Assembly (NCBI RefSeq): GCF_024347135.1
Contig: NZ_AP024907.1
Span: 859,001 to 923,000, forward strand
Direction of reading: 5' to 3'
DNA from: Vibrio spartinae
GTDB lineage: Bacteria; Pseudomonadota; Gammaproteobacteria; Enterobacterales; Vibrionaceae
Length of the DNA: 64,000 nucleotides
In this document: positions 16,929 through 25,587 of the stretch, piece by piece
Layout: every line of letters starts with the position of its first letter
How positions within the stretch are numbered: position 1 is the stretch's first letter
Program-made: the position numbers and the translations under genes
The notes under the pieces: model-generated
What the model saw: the letters and a program-made list of their open reading frames with translations, nothing else
Told to the model about the DNA's origin: nothing
Databases searched by the model: none

Positions 16929-16959
16929 TTGACCTCAACTTAACTTGAGATCTCATGAT
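16929..16959 (+). promoter_or_regulatory. SoxR box inside a 19-bp-spacer promoter
   Basis: CCTCAACTTAACTTGAGA (16933-16950) is almost the textbook SoxR palindrome CCTCAAGTTAACTTGAGG. Read rightward, TTGACC (16929-16934) and CATGAT (16954-16959) are separated by exactly 19 bp, the over-long spacing used by MerR-family activators. Read leftward a weaker 19-bp arrangement leads into soxR itself. No rightward gene follows, so autoregulation of soxR or a lost target is implied. Confidence 0.75.
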
Positions 16960-17051
16960 AGGCATCCATCGAGACTGGCTCAAGTGTTGATCTCGATATC
17001 TGATCATTGCGTTGATGTACCATCGGTATTGTTATGGGGCCGTTGACAGAC

Positions 17052-17600
17052 TTATTTTTTCATCACTTTCTCAAAAATGAAGTATTCATATTCATATAAA
17101 TCCGTCAGGTTGTAATCGCGCAGATCGGCAGGAAAATGCGTATCCGGATGATAGCGATTGTAAAATTCAGTAATGTGGAAGCCACACTTGTTGAGATAAA
17201 AGTGGACATTTCTTTTTTCAAAGTAGGGCGTTCCGGTTTGCCAGACCTTGGTTGCCGGATAGGCCGCTTCTATCGCCTGCCATGCAGCAAGGCCGATCCC
17301 TTGGTTATGATTACCTGAGTCAATAAAAAACCATTCAAGTTCATGATGTTGCGTCTCTTCGTTGATCTGCAAAACCGCACCGCCAACGGGGTTACCATTG
17401 GATAAAATATGGTAGAGAACCATATTCTCCTCATCAAATGATGACTCAATGTCTTCATCAGAGGGAATGGGTTTACCATGATACTGACCAAACTCTTTGA
17501 TCACTGCATCGGTGAATGCTGTCTTTAATTTTTGTTTAAATTCGAGCCGGTCTTCTTGTTGAACCGGCATTAATGTGACCTGTTTTTCTTGCATTATCAT
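17052..17600 (-). CDS. GNAT-family acetyltransferase
   Basis: 182 aa. A GNAT fold is suggested by the acetyl-CoA segment ([28 protein letters not shown], a variant of the Q/R-x-x-G-x-G/A loop) and the C-terminal strand ([20 protein letters not shown]). SD AAGGTA precedes ATG-ATA-ATG, so the start is 17600 or 17594. The acceptor is not deducible. It stands alone between soxR and the efflux operon. Confidence 0.8.
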   Translation of the reverse strand: MIMQEKQVTLMPVQQEDRLEFKQKLKTAFTDAVIKEFGQYHGKPIPSDEDIESSFDEENMVLYHILSNGNPVGGAVLQINEETQHHELEWFFIDSGNHNQGIGLAAWQAIEAAYPATKVWQTGTPYFEKRNVHFYLNKCGFHITEFYNRYHPDTHFPADLRDYNLTDLYEYEYFIFEKVMKK

Positions 17601-17695
17601 TACCTTTTACTGAGATGAATGTACTGAGTGAGTGGCATCGCTCACCTTGACTCGATGATCAATCAAAGTGCCGATTCGCTGATTCAAGTCACCAA

Positions 17696-19114
17696 TCACT
17701 CCCGTGTCTCTGATGACTCAACTAATCCGCCGCCTAACGCTTTATATAGAAACACCGCATTACTTAATTCTTGCTGCTTGAGTTCAAGCCATGTCTGTTT
17801 GGCTGCGTAGAGTTGCCGTTGGGCATCGAGTAACGTCAAATGTCGTTCAACACCAGCCTGATAACGCAGTTTAGACAGTTGTGTTCTGCGCTGTTCTGCT
17901 GCAATCACATCCATTTGTGCCGCGATTTGTTGTTGGTATGTTTCACGGCCGGATAAACCATCCGCAACTTCTTTAAAAGCGGTCTGGATGGTTTTCTCAT
18001 ATTGCGCGATGGCACTGGCGCGGCGGACTTTTGCCAACTGTAGTGTCGCATCAAGTTTTCCCCCTTGGAATATAGGCAGCTCGATTTGTGGTGATAAGGA
18101 CCATGCCGAATACCCCGAACCGACCAGATGTTGGATATCCGAACTGGCATAGCCAATGGCGCTGGTCAGAGAGAGGCGAGGGAAATAAGCCGCGCGCGCT
18201 GCGCCGATGTCTTCATTGGCTGCAATGAGGTTTTGCTCCGCTTGCAAAATATCCGGTCGGTAGCGTAATAAATCAGAAGGCAGACCCGCGGGTAATCGGG
18301 TCATGATCCCTTGGTCTGTCAGTACCCGAGGTGCGGGGAGATCGTCAGGTAAGCGCGAACCAACCAGCAGTTGAAGCGAGTTTCTGGCTTGGCTCAATGC
18401 GCGTATTTTTGCGGCTCGATTGGCTTGTGCACTGGCGACCTGACTTTCGGCCTGAGCAATATCAATCGCACTCGTCTGATTCCCCATTCTGAGTGTTTGC
18501 GTCAATTTGAGCGACTGCTGCCAGTCAGTTAACGTCTTCTCGGTTAAGCTGAGTTGCTCAGCGGCCAGACGTTGAGAAAAATAAGCGTCTGCAATTGCGC
18601 TGATCAGCGCAATTTGTGCGGCCTTACGGCCATAATCACTGGCTAAGTAACGCGCAAATGCGGCATCAGACAGTGAACGCACGCGGCCGAATAAGTCAAT
18701 TTCAAACGCACTGAAACCGATGTTCAGGTTGTTTTGTTGTTGGGTCTCAAATGTTTGAGTGCCATCATCATTGCTCGTCCGGGTACGTTGTCGGCTGCTG
18801 CTCATCGTCAAATCCAGATGAGGCGTCTGTGCCGAACGCTGAATGCCATATTGAGCTTGCACCGCTTCAACATTGAGGATCGCCATTCGTAAATCCCGGT
18901 TATTGGCCAATGCCAGTCCGATGATTGTTTGTAAGCGCTCATCGCTGAACATGGTTCGCCAGCCAAGCTCAGCGGTTGGAGGGGACATTGTCCCAAGCGC
19001 ATTGTCGTGGCGCGGAAAGGTCGCCGGTACGGGGAGCGCCGGTTTGGTCATTTCGGGTGTCAGAGAACATGCTGAAAGCAAACCAGTCAGACAAAAAATG
19101 AATACACGCATCAT
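17696..19114 (-). CDS. outer-membrane efflux lipoprotein (AdeC/OprM type)
   Basis: 472 aa. A lipoprotein signal peptide ends in LLSAC (Cys16), followed by two outer-membrane-factor repeats: the LALANNRDLRMAILNVEAVQAQYGIQRSAQTP and LRYRPDILQAEQNLIAANEDIGAARAAYFPRLSLTSAIG segments are family hallmarks. It forms the TolC-like outer-membrane exit duct of the RND pump and is the last gene of the leftward operon, 6 bp after the pump gene. Specificity lies in the partners. Confidence 0.9.
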   Translation of the reverse strand: MMRVFIFCLTGLLSACSLTPEMTKPALPVPATFPRHDNALGTMSPPTAELGWRTMFSDERLQTIIGLALANNRDLRMAILNVEAVQAQYGIQRSAQTPHLDLTMSSSRQRTRTSNDDGTQTFETQQQNNLNIGFSAFEIDLFGRVRSLSDAAFARYLASDYGRKAAQIALISAIADAYFSQRLAAEQLSLTEKTLTDWQQSLKLTQTLRMGNQTSAIDIAQAESQVASAQANRAAKIRALSQARNSLQLLVGSRLPDDLPAPRVLTDQGIMTRLPAGLPSDLLRYRPDILQAEQNLIAANEDIGAARAAYFPRLSLTSAIGYASSDIQHLVGSGYSAWSLSPQIELPIFQGGKLDATLQLAKVRRASAIAQYEKTIQTAFKEVADGLSGRETYQQQIAAQMDVIAAEQRRTQLSKLRYQAGVERHLTLLDAQRQLYAAKQTWLELKQQELSNAVFLYKALGGGLVESSETRE

Positions 19115-19120
19115 ATTAAA

Positions 19121-22100
19121 TTAACCTTTGGGTTGTGCCGGTGAGTGTTGTTTCGCTTTTCGCCAGTTGGTGAGGCGTTCTTGGATATGCGTCACAAATA
19201 CAAAGAATGTCGGAACAAAATAGATAGCAAGAATCGTCGCACTCACCATGCCGCCAAATACCCCCGTTCCAATCGCATGCTGTGTTTCCTGACTCGCGCC
19301 GCTTGCCAGCATCAGTGGCACAACCCCCAGACCGAATGCCAGTGAGGTCATCAAGATCGGCCGTAATCGTAATTGCGCGGCTTGAGTTGCCGACTCAATC
19401 AATCCATGGCCTTGTTCGCGTAGTTGTTTGGCAAATTCGACGATCAGAATGGCATTCTTCGCAGACAAGCCAATTACTGTAATCAGCCCCACTTTAAAAA
19501 ACACATCATTGGGCAGGTCACGCAACGTCACTGCAATCACCGCGCCCAGTAAACCTAACGGCACAACCAACATGACGGACAGAGGAATCGACCAGCTCTC
19601 GTAGAGGGCCGCCAGCACTAAAAACACCACGAACATGGATAGCGCCATCAACATCGGTGCCTGTGAGGCGGATTGACGTTCTTGTAAAGACTGTCCTGTC
19701 CACGCCATGGTAAAACCGGGAGGCAGCTGTTTAGCGAGACGCTCGACTTCTGCCATCGCTTCGCCACTAGAGACGCCGGACGCGGCACTGCCAGACATGA
19801 GTAATGCGGGATAGCCCTGAAAACGAATAAATTGCGGCGAGGTTTCACGCCAGCCCGGCGTCACGAACTCTGATAAAGCAACCATGCCTCCATTGCTATT
19901 GCGAACATAAAGTTGCAGGACATCATCGATCTGCATCCTTGCTGAAGCATCGGCTTGCATGATGACTTGCTGCATTCTGCCGGCATTGGGGAAATCGTTG
20001 ATGTATAACGACCCCGTCGCGGTCGATAATGTATCACTGATACTCGTATAGGAGACCCCCAGTGTGGCTGCTTTTTGACGATCGATCTCTAAATGAATGC
20101 TTGTTCCCGAGGGGAGCCCATCTGAATATACATCGGTCAATTTTGGACTTTTTTCAGCGAGTGCCAATAGTTGTGCCTCAGCTTGCCTGAGCGCTTGCTC
20201 GCCATGACCGCCCCGATCTTGTAAGAAGAAACTGATTCCAGAGCTGGTTCCGAGTTCTTCAATCGCGGGAGGCATCATATGTGTGACGGAGCCTTCAGGT
20301 ACGTCTGCCATAGCCTTCTTAGCCAGTAATAATTCTTGACGCGTTGATGTGTCATCGCGGGTTTCCCAATCTCGTAAGGTGGTAAAGGTTTGGGCTGTAT
20401 TGGTCCCTGAACCGGAAAAACCAAACCCGATCACCGTCATGGTGGACTGTACCGCTGGGCGGGACAGGATATAGTCTTCAAACTTTTTGACGATCGCTAA
20501 GGTTCGCTCGGCTGTCGCATCCGCAGGAAGCTGAATATTCGTCATGAAATATCCCTGATCTTCTTCGGGCAGAAACGAGGTGGGTAACTGGCGGAATGTG
20601 ACAACCAATAGCGCGCTCAGCAGCACAAAGATCACCATCATGCGCCCTTTATGGGTGACACATGAACCAACGTGAGCCTCATAGCGGTTGTTGATGTGAT
20701 GAAAGCATCGGTTGAACCACTGAAAGAATCTTGGTTTTTGGTGTTGGGCGGTGACTGGTTTTAGCAGCGTAGCGCATAAGGCCGGTGTCAGAGTAAGGGC
20801 TAAAAATGCAGAAAACAGAATTGAGACAGCCATTGATAGCGTGAATTGTTGATAGATCACGCCTACCGAATCACCTTCAAGTGCCATCGGAATAAATACC
20901 GCTGTCAGGACAAGGGTTATCCCGATAATTGCCCCCGTGATCTCTTTCATTGCAATTGAGGTGGCGGCTTGTGGCGATAGCCCTTTTTCTGACATCAGGC
21001 GCTCGACATTTTCTACCACGACAATCGCATCATCAACGATGATACCGATCGCTAATACCATGCCGAACATAGTCAAGACGTTGATTGAAAAACCGGTAAC
21101 CAGCATGATGGAGAATGTCCCCAACAGTGCGATTGGTGCGACGATCGCAGGAATAAACGTATAGCGAATGTTTTGCAGAAATAGAAACATCACGCAAAAG
21201 ACCAGAACCATCGCTTCAATTAACGTCTGGATCACTTTATCGATCGACACTTTCACGAAAGGCGCGGTATTGAATGGGATCGAATCACTCATGCCAGTCG
21301 GCAGGCTATGCCTCAATTCTGCGAGCCGTTTTTCGACGGCTTCGGCAGTGCTGAGGGCATTCGCGCCGGGTCGCAGAAGTATCGCGGCAGCGGTTGCATT
21401 TTTACCATTTTCCCGGTTTAAGAAGCCATAGGATTGCGAGCCGATCTCCACGCGGGCAACGTCACCTAACACCACTTTGGCACCATTGAGATGGGTACGA
21501 AGAATGATATTGGCAAATTGTTCGGGGGTGGTTAACTGGCTTTGTACCGTTAATGGTACTGTGACGCGTTGTCCGGATATCGTTGGCGCAGCCCCGACGC
21601 TACCGGGGGCGATTTGGATATTTTGCTGCGTCACGGCCTGACTGATATCCGTCATGGTTAAACCCAACGCATTCAATTTGTCCGGGTCAACCCAGATACG
21701 CATCGCTTTCTCGGCACCAAAGGATTGCACTCGTCCGACCCCATCGATACGACGGAGTTCTTCAACAATGTTACGAGCCAGATAGTCGTTGAGTGCAATT
21801 TCATCGAAGCGATTGTCATCAGATTTTAAGCCGACAATCATCAGGAAATTTGATGTGGCTGATTCAACACTTAAGCCATTTTGGCGGACGGCTTGCGGCA
21901 GTCGTGACTCAATCATTTTGAGCTGATTCTGAATATCAACCTGAGCGATATTCGGATCGGTTCCGGGTTTGAAGGTTGCCGTAATTGAGGCTGAACCGGA
22001 AGTATCTGCGGAAGATTCGAAATACATCAGGTTCTTGACGTTGGATAATTCACTCTCGATTAGGCTCAGGACACCATCGTTCATTGCTTTGGGGGTTGCC

Positions 22101-22252
22101 CCCGGATAAGTCGCCATAATACTGATGGTTGGCGGTGCCACTGATGGATAGCGAGATATCGGCAATTGAGGAATTGCCAGACACCCGAATAAGATAATAA
22201 ATAGTGCAATCACCCACGCAAACACTGGGCGTTGTATGAAAAACTGAGACAT
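19121..22252 (-). CDS. RND multidrug efflux permease (AdeB/AcrB type)
   Basis: 1043 aa, full length for a hydrophobe/amphiphile-exporting RND pump of the inner membrane. It has 12 TM helices in the standard pattern. Proton-relay residues appear in TM4 (GIIVDDAIVVVENVERLM, two adjacent Asp) and TM10 (GLSAKNAILIVEFAK, Lys). The N terminus MSQFFIQRPVFAWVIA, PGATPKAMNDGVLSLIE and SSADTSGSASITATFKPGTDP are typical. Many stretches (SFGAEKAMRIWVDPDKL, INDFPNAGRMQQVI, FMPEEDQG-like FLPEEDQG) recall Acinetobacter AdeB more than AcrB. Central gene of the operon. Confidence 0.94.
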   Translation of the reverse strand: MSQFFIQRPVFAWVIALFIILFGCLAIPQLPISRYPSVAPPTISIMATYPGATPKAMNDGVLSLIESELSNVKNLMYFESSADTSGSASITATFKPGTDPNIAQVDIQNQLKMIESRLPQAVRQNGLSVESATSNFLMIVGLKSDDNRFDEIALNDYLARNIVEELRRIDGVGRVQSFGAEKAMRIWVDPDKLNALGLTMTDISQAVTQQNIQIAPGSVGAAPTISGQRVTVPLTVQSQLTTPEQFANIILRTHLNGAKVVLGDVARVEIGSQSYGFLNRENGKNATAAAILLRPGANALSTAEAVEKRLAELRHSLPTGMSDSIPFNTAPFVKVSIDKVIQTLIEAMVLVFCVMFLFLQNIRYTFIPAIVAPIALLGTFSIMLVTGFSINVLTMFGMVLAIGIIVDDAIVVVENVERLMSEKGLSPQAATSIAMKEITGAIIGITLVLTAVFIPMALEGDSVGVIYQQFTLSMAVSILFSAFLALTLTPALCATLLKPVTAQHQKPRFFQWFNRCFHHINNRYEAHVGSCVTHKGRMMVIFVLLSALLVVTFRQLPTSFLPEEDQGYFMTNIQLPADATAERTLAIVKKFEDYILSRPAVQSTMTVIGFGFSGSGTNTAQTFTTLRDWETRDDTSTRQELLLAKKAMADVPEGSVTHMMPPAIEELGTSSGISFFLQDRGGHGEQALRQAEAQLLALAEKSPKLTDVYSDGLPSGTSIHLEIDRQKAATLGVSYTSISDTLSTATGSLYINDFPNAGRMQQVIMQADASARMQIDDVLQLYVRNSNGGMVALSEFVTPGWRETSPQFIRFQGYPALLMSGSAASGVSSGEAMAEVERLAKQLPPGFTMAWTGQSLQERQSASQAPMLMALSMFVVFLVLAALYESWSIPLSVMLVVPLGLLGAVIAVTLRDLPNDVFFKVGLITVIGLSAKNAILIVEFAKQLREQGHGLIESATQAAQLRLRPILMTSLAFGLGVVPLMLASGASQETQHAIGTGVFGGMVSATILAIYFVPTFFVFVTHIQERLTNWRKAKQHSPAQPKG

Positions 22253-22326
22253 AAAAGGACACTCTCACCTAAAGCATGGATTGTGGATGTGTTGACTCTA
22301 TTTAAAGTAAGGGACTGTGATTAAAG

Positions 22327-23493
22327 TTAAAGGGGCTGTGACGCTTGCCATTGCCGCTGATGAACGGTTATACCGTCTTGTAATCTTTCTTTGCCTTCAA
22401 CCACAATATGGTCGCCCGCATTCAGCCCCGCTTTGACATGGTATTGTCCTTTCACCAACGCCCCGAGAGCCACGGGTTTCAAAGCAGCACGATCATGGGA
22501 ATCAATGGTCCAAATATGAGGCACCCCGCCAATGTGGACGATTGCTTGCTGCGGGGCTGTCAACGCGTTGGTATAACGCGAACGCAAAACGCGAGCTTTG
22601 ACAAACATCCCCGGCAGTAATAAGCGTTGCTCGTTATCCACCAACACGCGCAATAAAACATCTCCGGTACTGGTATCAATCTTGATCCCGGAAAATAGCA
22701 ACTGACCTTGCAGCGGATAAGGCTGCCCGTTCGGATGTAATATGTTGATATTGGTTTGTGTGGCTGCGGTTGATTCAGCAGAACCCGTTGGGAGCGCCTT
22801 ATTGATTGACTCAAGTGATGAGGCCGGGCGGCGAACATCAACAAAAACTTGGTCAATCTGTTCAACTCGGGTCATCGGTGTGTTATCTGAGCGGCTGACC
22901 AGTGCTCCTTCGGTGACCAGTGTCTGGTCGATGCGCCCGGCAATCGGGGCGGTGACACTGGCATACTTTAAATCCAGCACACGGCGAGCGAGCGTCGCTT
23001 TGGTCTGGGCAACGTCGGCACTGGCCTGATCGCGTTGTAAAACTGCATCATCATATTCCTGACGACTAATTGCGTCTGCCTCAACCAGCGGTTTGAGATG
23101 GGCGACTTTTTCTAAAGCGCGTTTTAAGGTCACTTCGGCTTTCAGCAAATTGGCTCTGGCCGTATCGACATCCGCTTGAAAGGGCGTTGGGTCAATCTGA
23201 AACAATGGTTGACCGGCTTTCACTTCGGCCCCTTGTTTGAACAGACGATGTTGGACGATGCCACTCACCTGTGGGCGAATCTCCGCGACACGATAAGCCG
23301 TGACTCTTGCCGGTAGTGCTTCGAAAATATCCAGTTGTGCTGGCTTCATCGTCATGGTTGAAACGAAAGGTACGACGGCTTGCGACTCTGTTTCTTGATT
23401 GTTCTTGTCATTTTCGGACTGATGACAAGCCACTAAAAAGAGCAGGGGGAATATATGTAAGTGACAACGGACACATATATTTATCTTTTTCAC
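22327..23493 (-). CDS. RND efflux periplasmic adaptor lipoprotein (AdeA type)
   Basis: 388 aa membrane-fusion protein. A lipobox (LFLVAC, Cys23) follows a hydrophobic segment, so the mature protein is anchored in the inner membrane facing the periplasm. Lipoyl-like and hairpin domains are seen (VAEIRPQVSGIVQHRLFKQGAEVKAGQPLFQIDP, coiled-coil region about 95-165 with the QEYDDA turn), then beta-barrel (ITAPIAGRIDQTLVTEGALV-like) and membrane-proximal domains. First gene of the leftward operon; 74 bp separate it from the pump gene. It is divergent from the response regulator. Confidence 0.92.
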   Translation of the reverse strand: MKKINICVRCHLHIFPLLFLVACHQSENDKNNQETESQAVVPFVSTMTMKPAQLDIFEALPARVTAYRVAEIRPQVSGIVQHRLFKQGAEVKAGQPLFQIDPTPFQADVDTARANLLKAEVTLKRALEKVAHLKPLVEADAISRQEYDDAVLQRDQASADVAQTKATLARRVLDLKYASVTAPIAGRIDQTLVTEGALVSRSDNTPMTRVEQIDQVFVDVRRPASSLESINKALPTGSAESTAATQTNINILHPNGQPYPLQGQLLFSGIKIDTSTGDVLLRVLVDNEQRLLLPGMFVKARVLRSRYTNALTAPQQAIVHIGGVPHIWTIDSHDRAALKPVALGALVKGQYHVKAGLNAGDHIVVEGKERLQDGITVHQRQWQASQPL

Positions 23494-23559
23494 TCAGGTA
23501 TCCTTTTGGCAATGATTGAAGTGCTGGCGCTGTAGCGATAGGTTCAGTCTACCGCTCCT

Positions 23560-23589
23560 ATGTGGAGGTTCCGCCGAGTAAATGTGGAG
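23560..23589. promoter_or_regulatory. direct repeat, candidate response-regulator operator
   Basis: ATGTGGAG occurs at 23560-23567 and again at 23582-23589, start to start 22 bp (two helical turns), in the intergenic region between the adaptor gene and the response regulator. Acinetobacter AdeR binds a direct repeat containing GTGTGGAG in the same position of its locus, so this is a natural operator candidate. The second copy also supplies the SD (GGAG) for the regulator's ATG 23595, which would allow autoregulation. Confidence 0.5.
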
Positions 23590-23594
23590 ATTTG

Positions 23595-24365
23595 ATGGAG
23601 ATGAACGATTTACGCTTTGATGCGCAGAAATGGCGTGCTGATTCAGAACAAGATACAGGTGCAAACCATCAGGCCCTGATTCTGATCGCAGAGGACGAAC
23701 CTGAAATTGCGGATATACTGGCGGCATATTTAGCACGCAGCGGGATGCGTGCCGTGCATGCAACGGACGGCATAAAAACACTTGCGCTGCATTCATCCAT
23801 GAAACCTGATCTCATACTGCTCGATATTCAGATGCCGAAGATGGACGGATGGAAAGTTTTGACTGAGCTGCGTCAGCACAGTCAGACACCCGTCATCATG
23901 TTGACGGCAATGGATCAGGATGTCGATAAGCTGGTGGCTCTGAGAATTGGTGCCGATGATTATGTGATCAAACCGTTCAACCCGGCAGAAGTCGTGGCGA
24001 GGGTACAAGCCGTGCTGAGGCGGACAATGGACAGTCGACAACAGCATACGCAGCATATATTGCGCGTTGAGCCCTTCGAGGTTGACTTAGAAAGTCATGC
24101 AATCTCGATCAATCAAGACGGGCAGCGTCATTTGCTCTCGTTAACACTGACGGAATTCAAGCTACTGACCCATTTTATTCACTCACCGAAGCGGGTCTTT
24201 ACCCGGGGAGAGTTATTGGAGGCGTGTTTACCGGAAGGGGACACACTGGAACGCACGGTTGATAGCCACATCAGTAAGCTGCGCAAAAAACTCGAAGTTC
24301 TCGGTATTCACGGGATTCCCGCCGGAGTCCGTGGGGTCGGGTATCGTTTCAGGGGAGAGTCATGA
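23595..24365 (+). CDS. OmpR-family response regulator (AdeR/BaeR-like)
   Basis: About 256 aa. Receiver domain with acidic pocket (IAEDEP), phosphoacceptor Asp about 77 (LILLDIQMPKMDGW), Thr (VIMLTAMD) and Lys (VIKPFNP); winged-helix output domain at the C terminus (LTEFKLLTHFIHSPKRVFTRGELLEAC and ERTVDSHISKLRKKLE, RGVGYRF). The stretch QTPVIMLTAMDQDVDKLVALRIGADDYVIKPFNPAEVVARVQAVLRRT is close to my memory of AdeR. A GTG at 23562 is in frame, but ATG 23595 has the better SD. Coupled to the kinase by a 4-bp overlap. Confidence 0.88.
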   Translation: MEMNDLRFDAQKWRADSEQDTGANHQALILIAEDEPEIADILAAYLARSGMRAVHATDGIKTLALHSSMKPDLILLDIQMPKMDGWKVLTELRQHSQTPVIMLTAMDQDVDKLVALRIGADDYVIKPFNPAEVVARVQAVLRRTMDSRQQHTQHILRVEPFEVDLESHAISINQDGQRHLLSLTLTEFKLLTHFIHSPKRVFTRGELLEACLPEGDTLERTVDSHISKLRKKLEVLGIHGIPAGVRGVGYRFRGES

Positions 24366-25447
24366 AATTAGCGGGGTTGAGTCGCCAGATTGCATTATCG
24401 ATGATGAAAATTGCGATGGGATCGGCGTTACTCGTTATTTTCGGTTCCTTTGTGTTTTATTACCTGTGGGAAAAGTATTGGCCGAATGACATTCCCAGTG
24501 AGAGTGATATCACGCCGTCCTTCCCGGAATGGATTTGGATTCTGTGTACTTTTGCTTTTGTGATTTGGTTCGCTGTACATGTGGCGATTAAGTTATCCAG
24601 ACGGATTTTAGAACCTTTAAACTCTGTTGCTGAAGGAATACGCACCATTGCCAAAGGTGATTTGGATGTACGGGTATCTGTCGGGGATCGTTCATTAGGG
24701 GAGGCTTCGCTGCTGGCCGAGGATTTCAACCTTTTAGCCGAGAAATTACAGCAGATGTCTGAAGCGCAAAATTTTTGGAATGCCGCCATTGCCCATGAAT
24801 TAAGGACCCCGGTCACCATATTACGGGGGCGGTTACAAGGGTTAGCCGAGGGCATTTTTATCCCGGATAAAGCACAGTTCCTTAAATTATTAGCACAGGT
24901 CGAAGGCTTATCTCACTTAATCGAAGATTTACGGGTCGTGAGCTTAATGAATAGCGGCGAGCTGAATATCAATATCGAAGCGGTCGATCTCTCGGCGGAA
25001 ATCAAATCGGTGGCTGATTTGGCGGAGAATATGCTGCAGAGCGCAGGCCAATCCGTCCGGCTGGACTTACATACCCAGTCCGTTTTATGTGATTCAATGC
25101 GGATCAGGCAAGCCTTACTTGCGATACTCGATAATGCCAGCAAATATGCCGTCCCGGGGACAGTCACGATTCGGTCAAAGGAACAAGACGGGGTTAACTT
25201 TTTGAGCGTTGCTGATGAAGGCCCCGGCATTGCCGCGGAATTATTGCCGAATGTATTTACGGCATTTCATCGGGCAAAAGATGCTTCACAGCGGGGAAGC
25301 GGGCTCGGCTTAGCCGTCGTCGCTGCGATTGCTCAGGCGCATCAAGGTGAAGTGACTTGTTTTCTCAATGAAGCCGGTGGGACGACGATTGAGTTATGCT
25401 GGCCTTCATCGATTTCAGCAGCATCGAACGACGAGTTTCATCAATAA
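24362..25447 (+). CDS. sensor histidine kinase (AdeS/BaeS-like)
   Basis: 361 aa inner-membrane kinase: TM1 about 14-36, a short periplasmic loop of only about 20 residues, TM2 about 56-76, HAMP linker 77-130, His-kinase A domain with His145 (NAAIAHELRTPVTILRGRLQG), and an HATPase with N box (LLAILDNASKYA), G1 (ADEGPGIA) and G2 (GSGLGLAVV). The H-box region strongly recalls AdeS. The short loop suggests membrane or intramembrane sensing. Its ATG overlaps the regulator stop (ATGA), and together they probably control the divergent pump operon. Confidence 0.88.
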   Translation: MKLAGLSRQIALSMMKIAMGSALLVIFGSFVFYYLWEKYWPNDIPSESDITPSFPEWIWILCTFAFVIWFAVHVAIKLSRRILEPLNSVAEGIRTIAKGDLDVRVSVGDRSLGEASLLAEDFNLLAEKLQQMSEAQNFWNAAIAHELRTPVTILRGRLQGLAEGIFIPDKAQFLKLLAQVEGLSHLIEDLRVVSLMNSGELNINIEAVDLSAEIKSVADLAENMLQSAGQSVRLDLHTQSVLCDSMRIRQALLAILDNASKYAVPGTVTIRSKEQDGVNFLSVADEGPGIAAELLPNVFTAFHRAKDASQRGSGLGLAVVAAIAQAHQGEVTCFLNEAGGTTIELCWPSSISAASNDEFHQ

Positions 25448-25514
25448 CGGTTCTCATCAATCATGATGACACTTGGGGGGCGATGGATGCTTCAAGCTGT
25501 GCTGCACCGAGTCC

Positions 25515-25548
25515 AAAAAAAGGGAGCCATGAATGGCTCCCTTTTTTA
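25515..25548. terminator. strong bidirectional terminator
   Basis: AAAAAAGGGAGCCAT pairs with ATGGCTCCCTTTTTT around a 2-nt loop, with A and T runs on both sides. It separates the rightward sensor kinase from the leftward AGCS symporter gene and can serve both. Confidence 0.9.
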
Positions 25549-25587
25549 CTTCATCTTAATGGATGATGACTATTTAATGAACAATGA

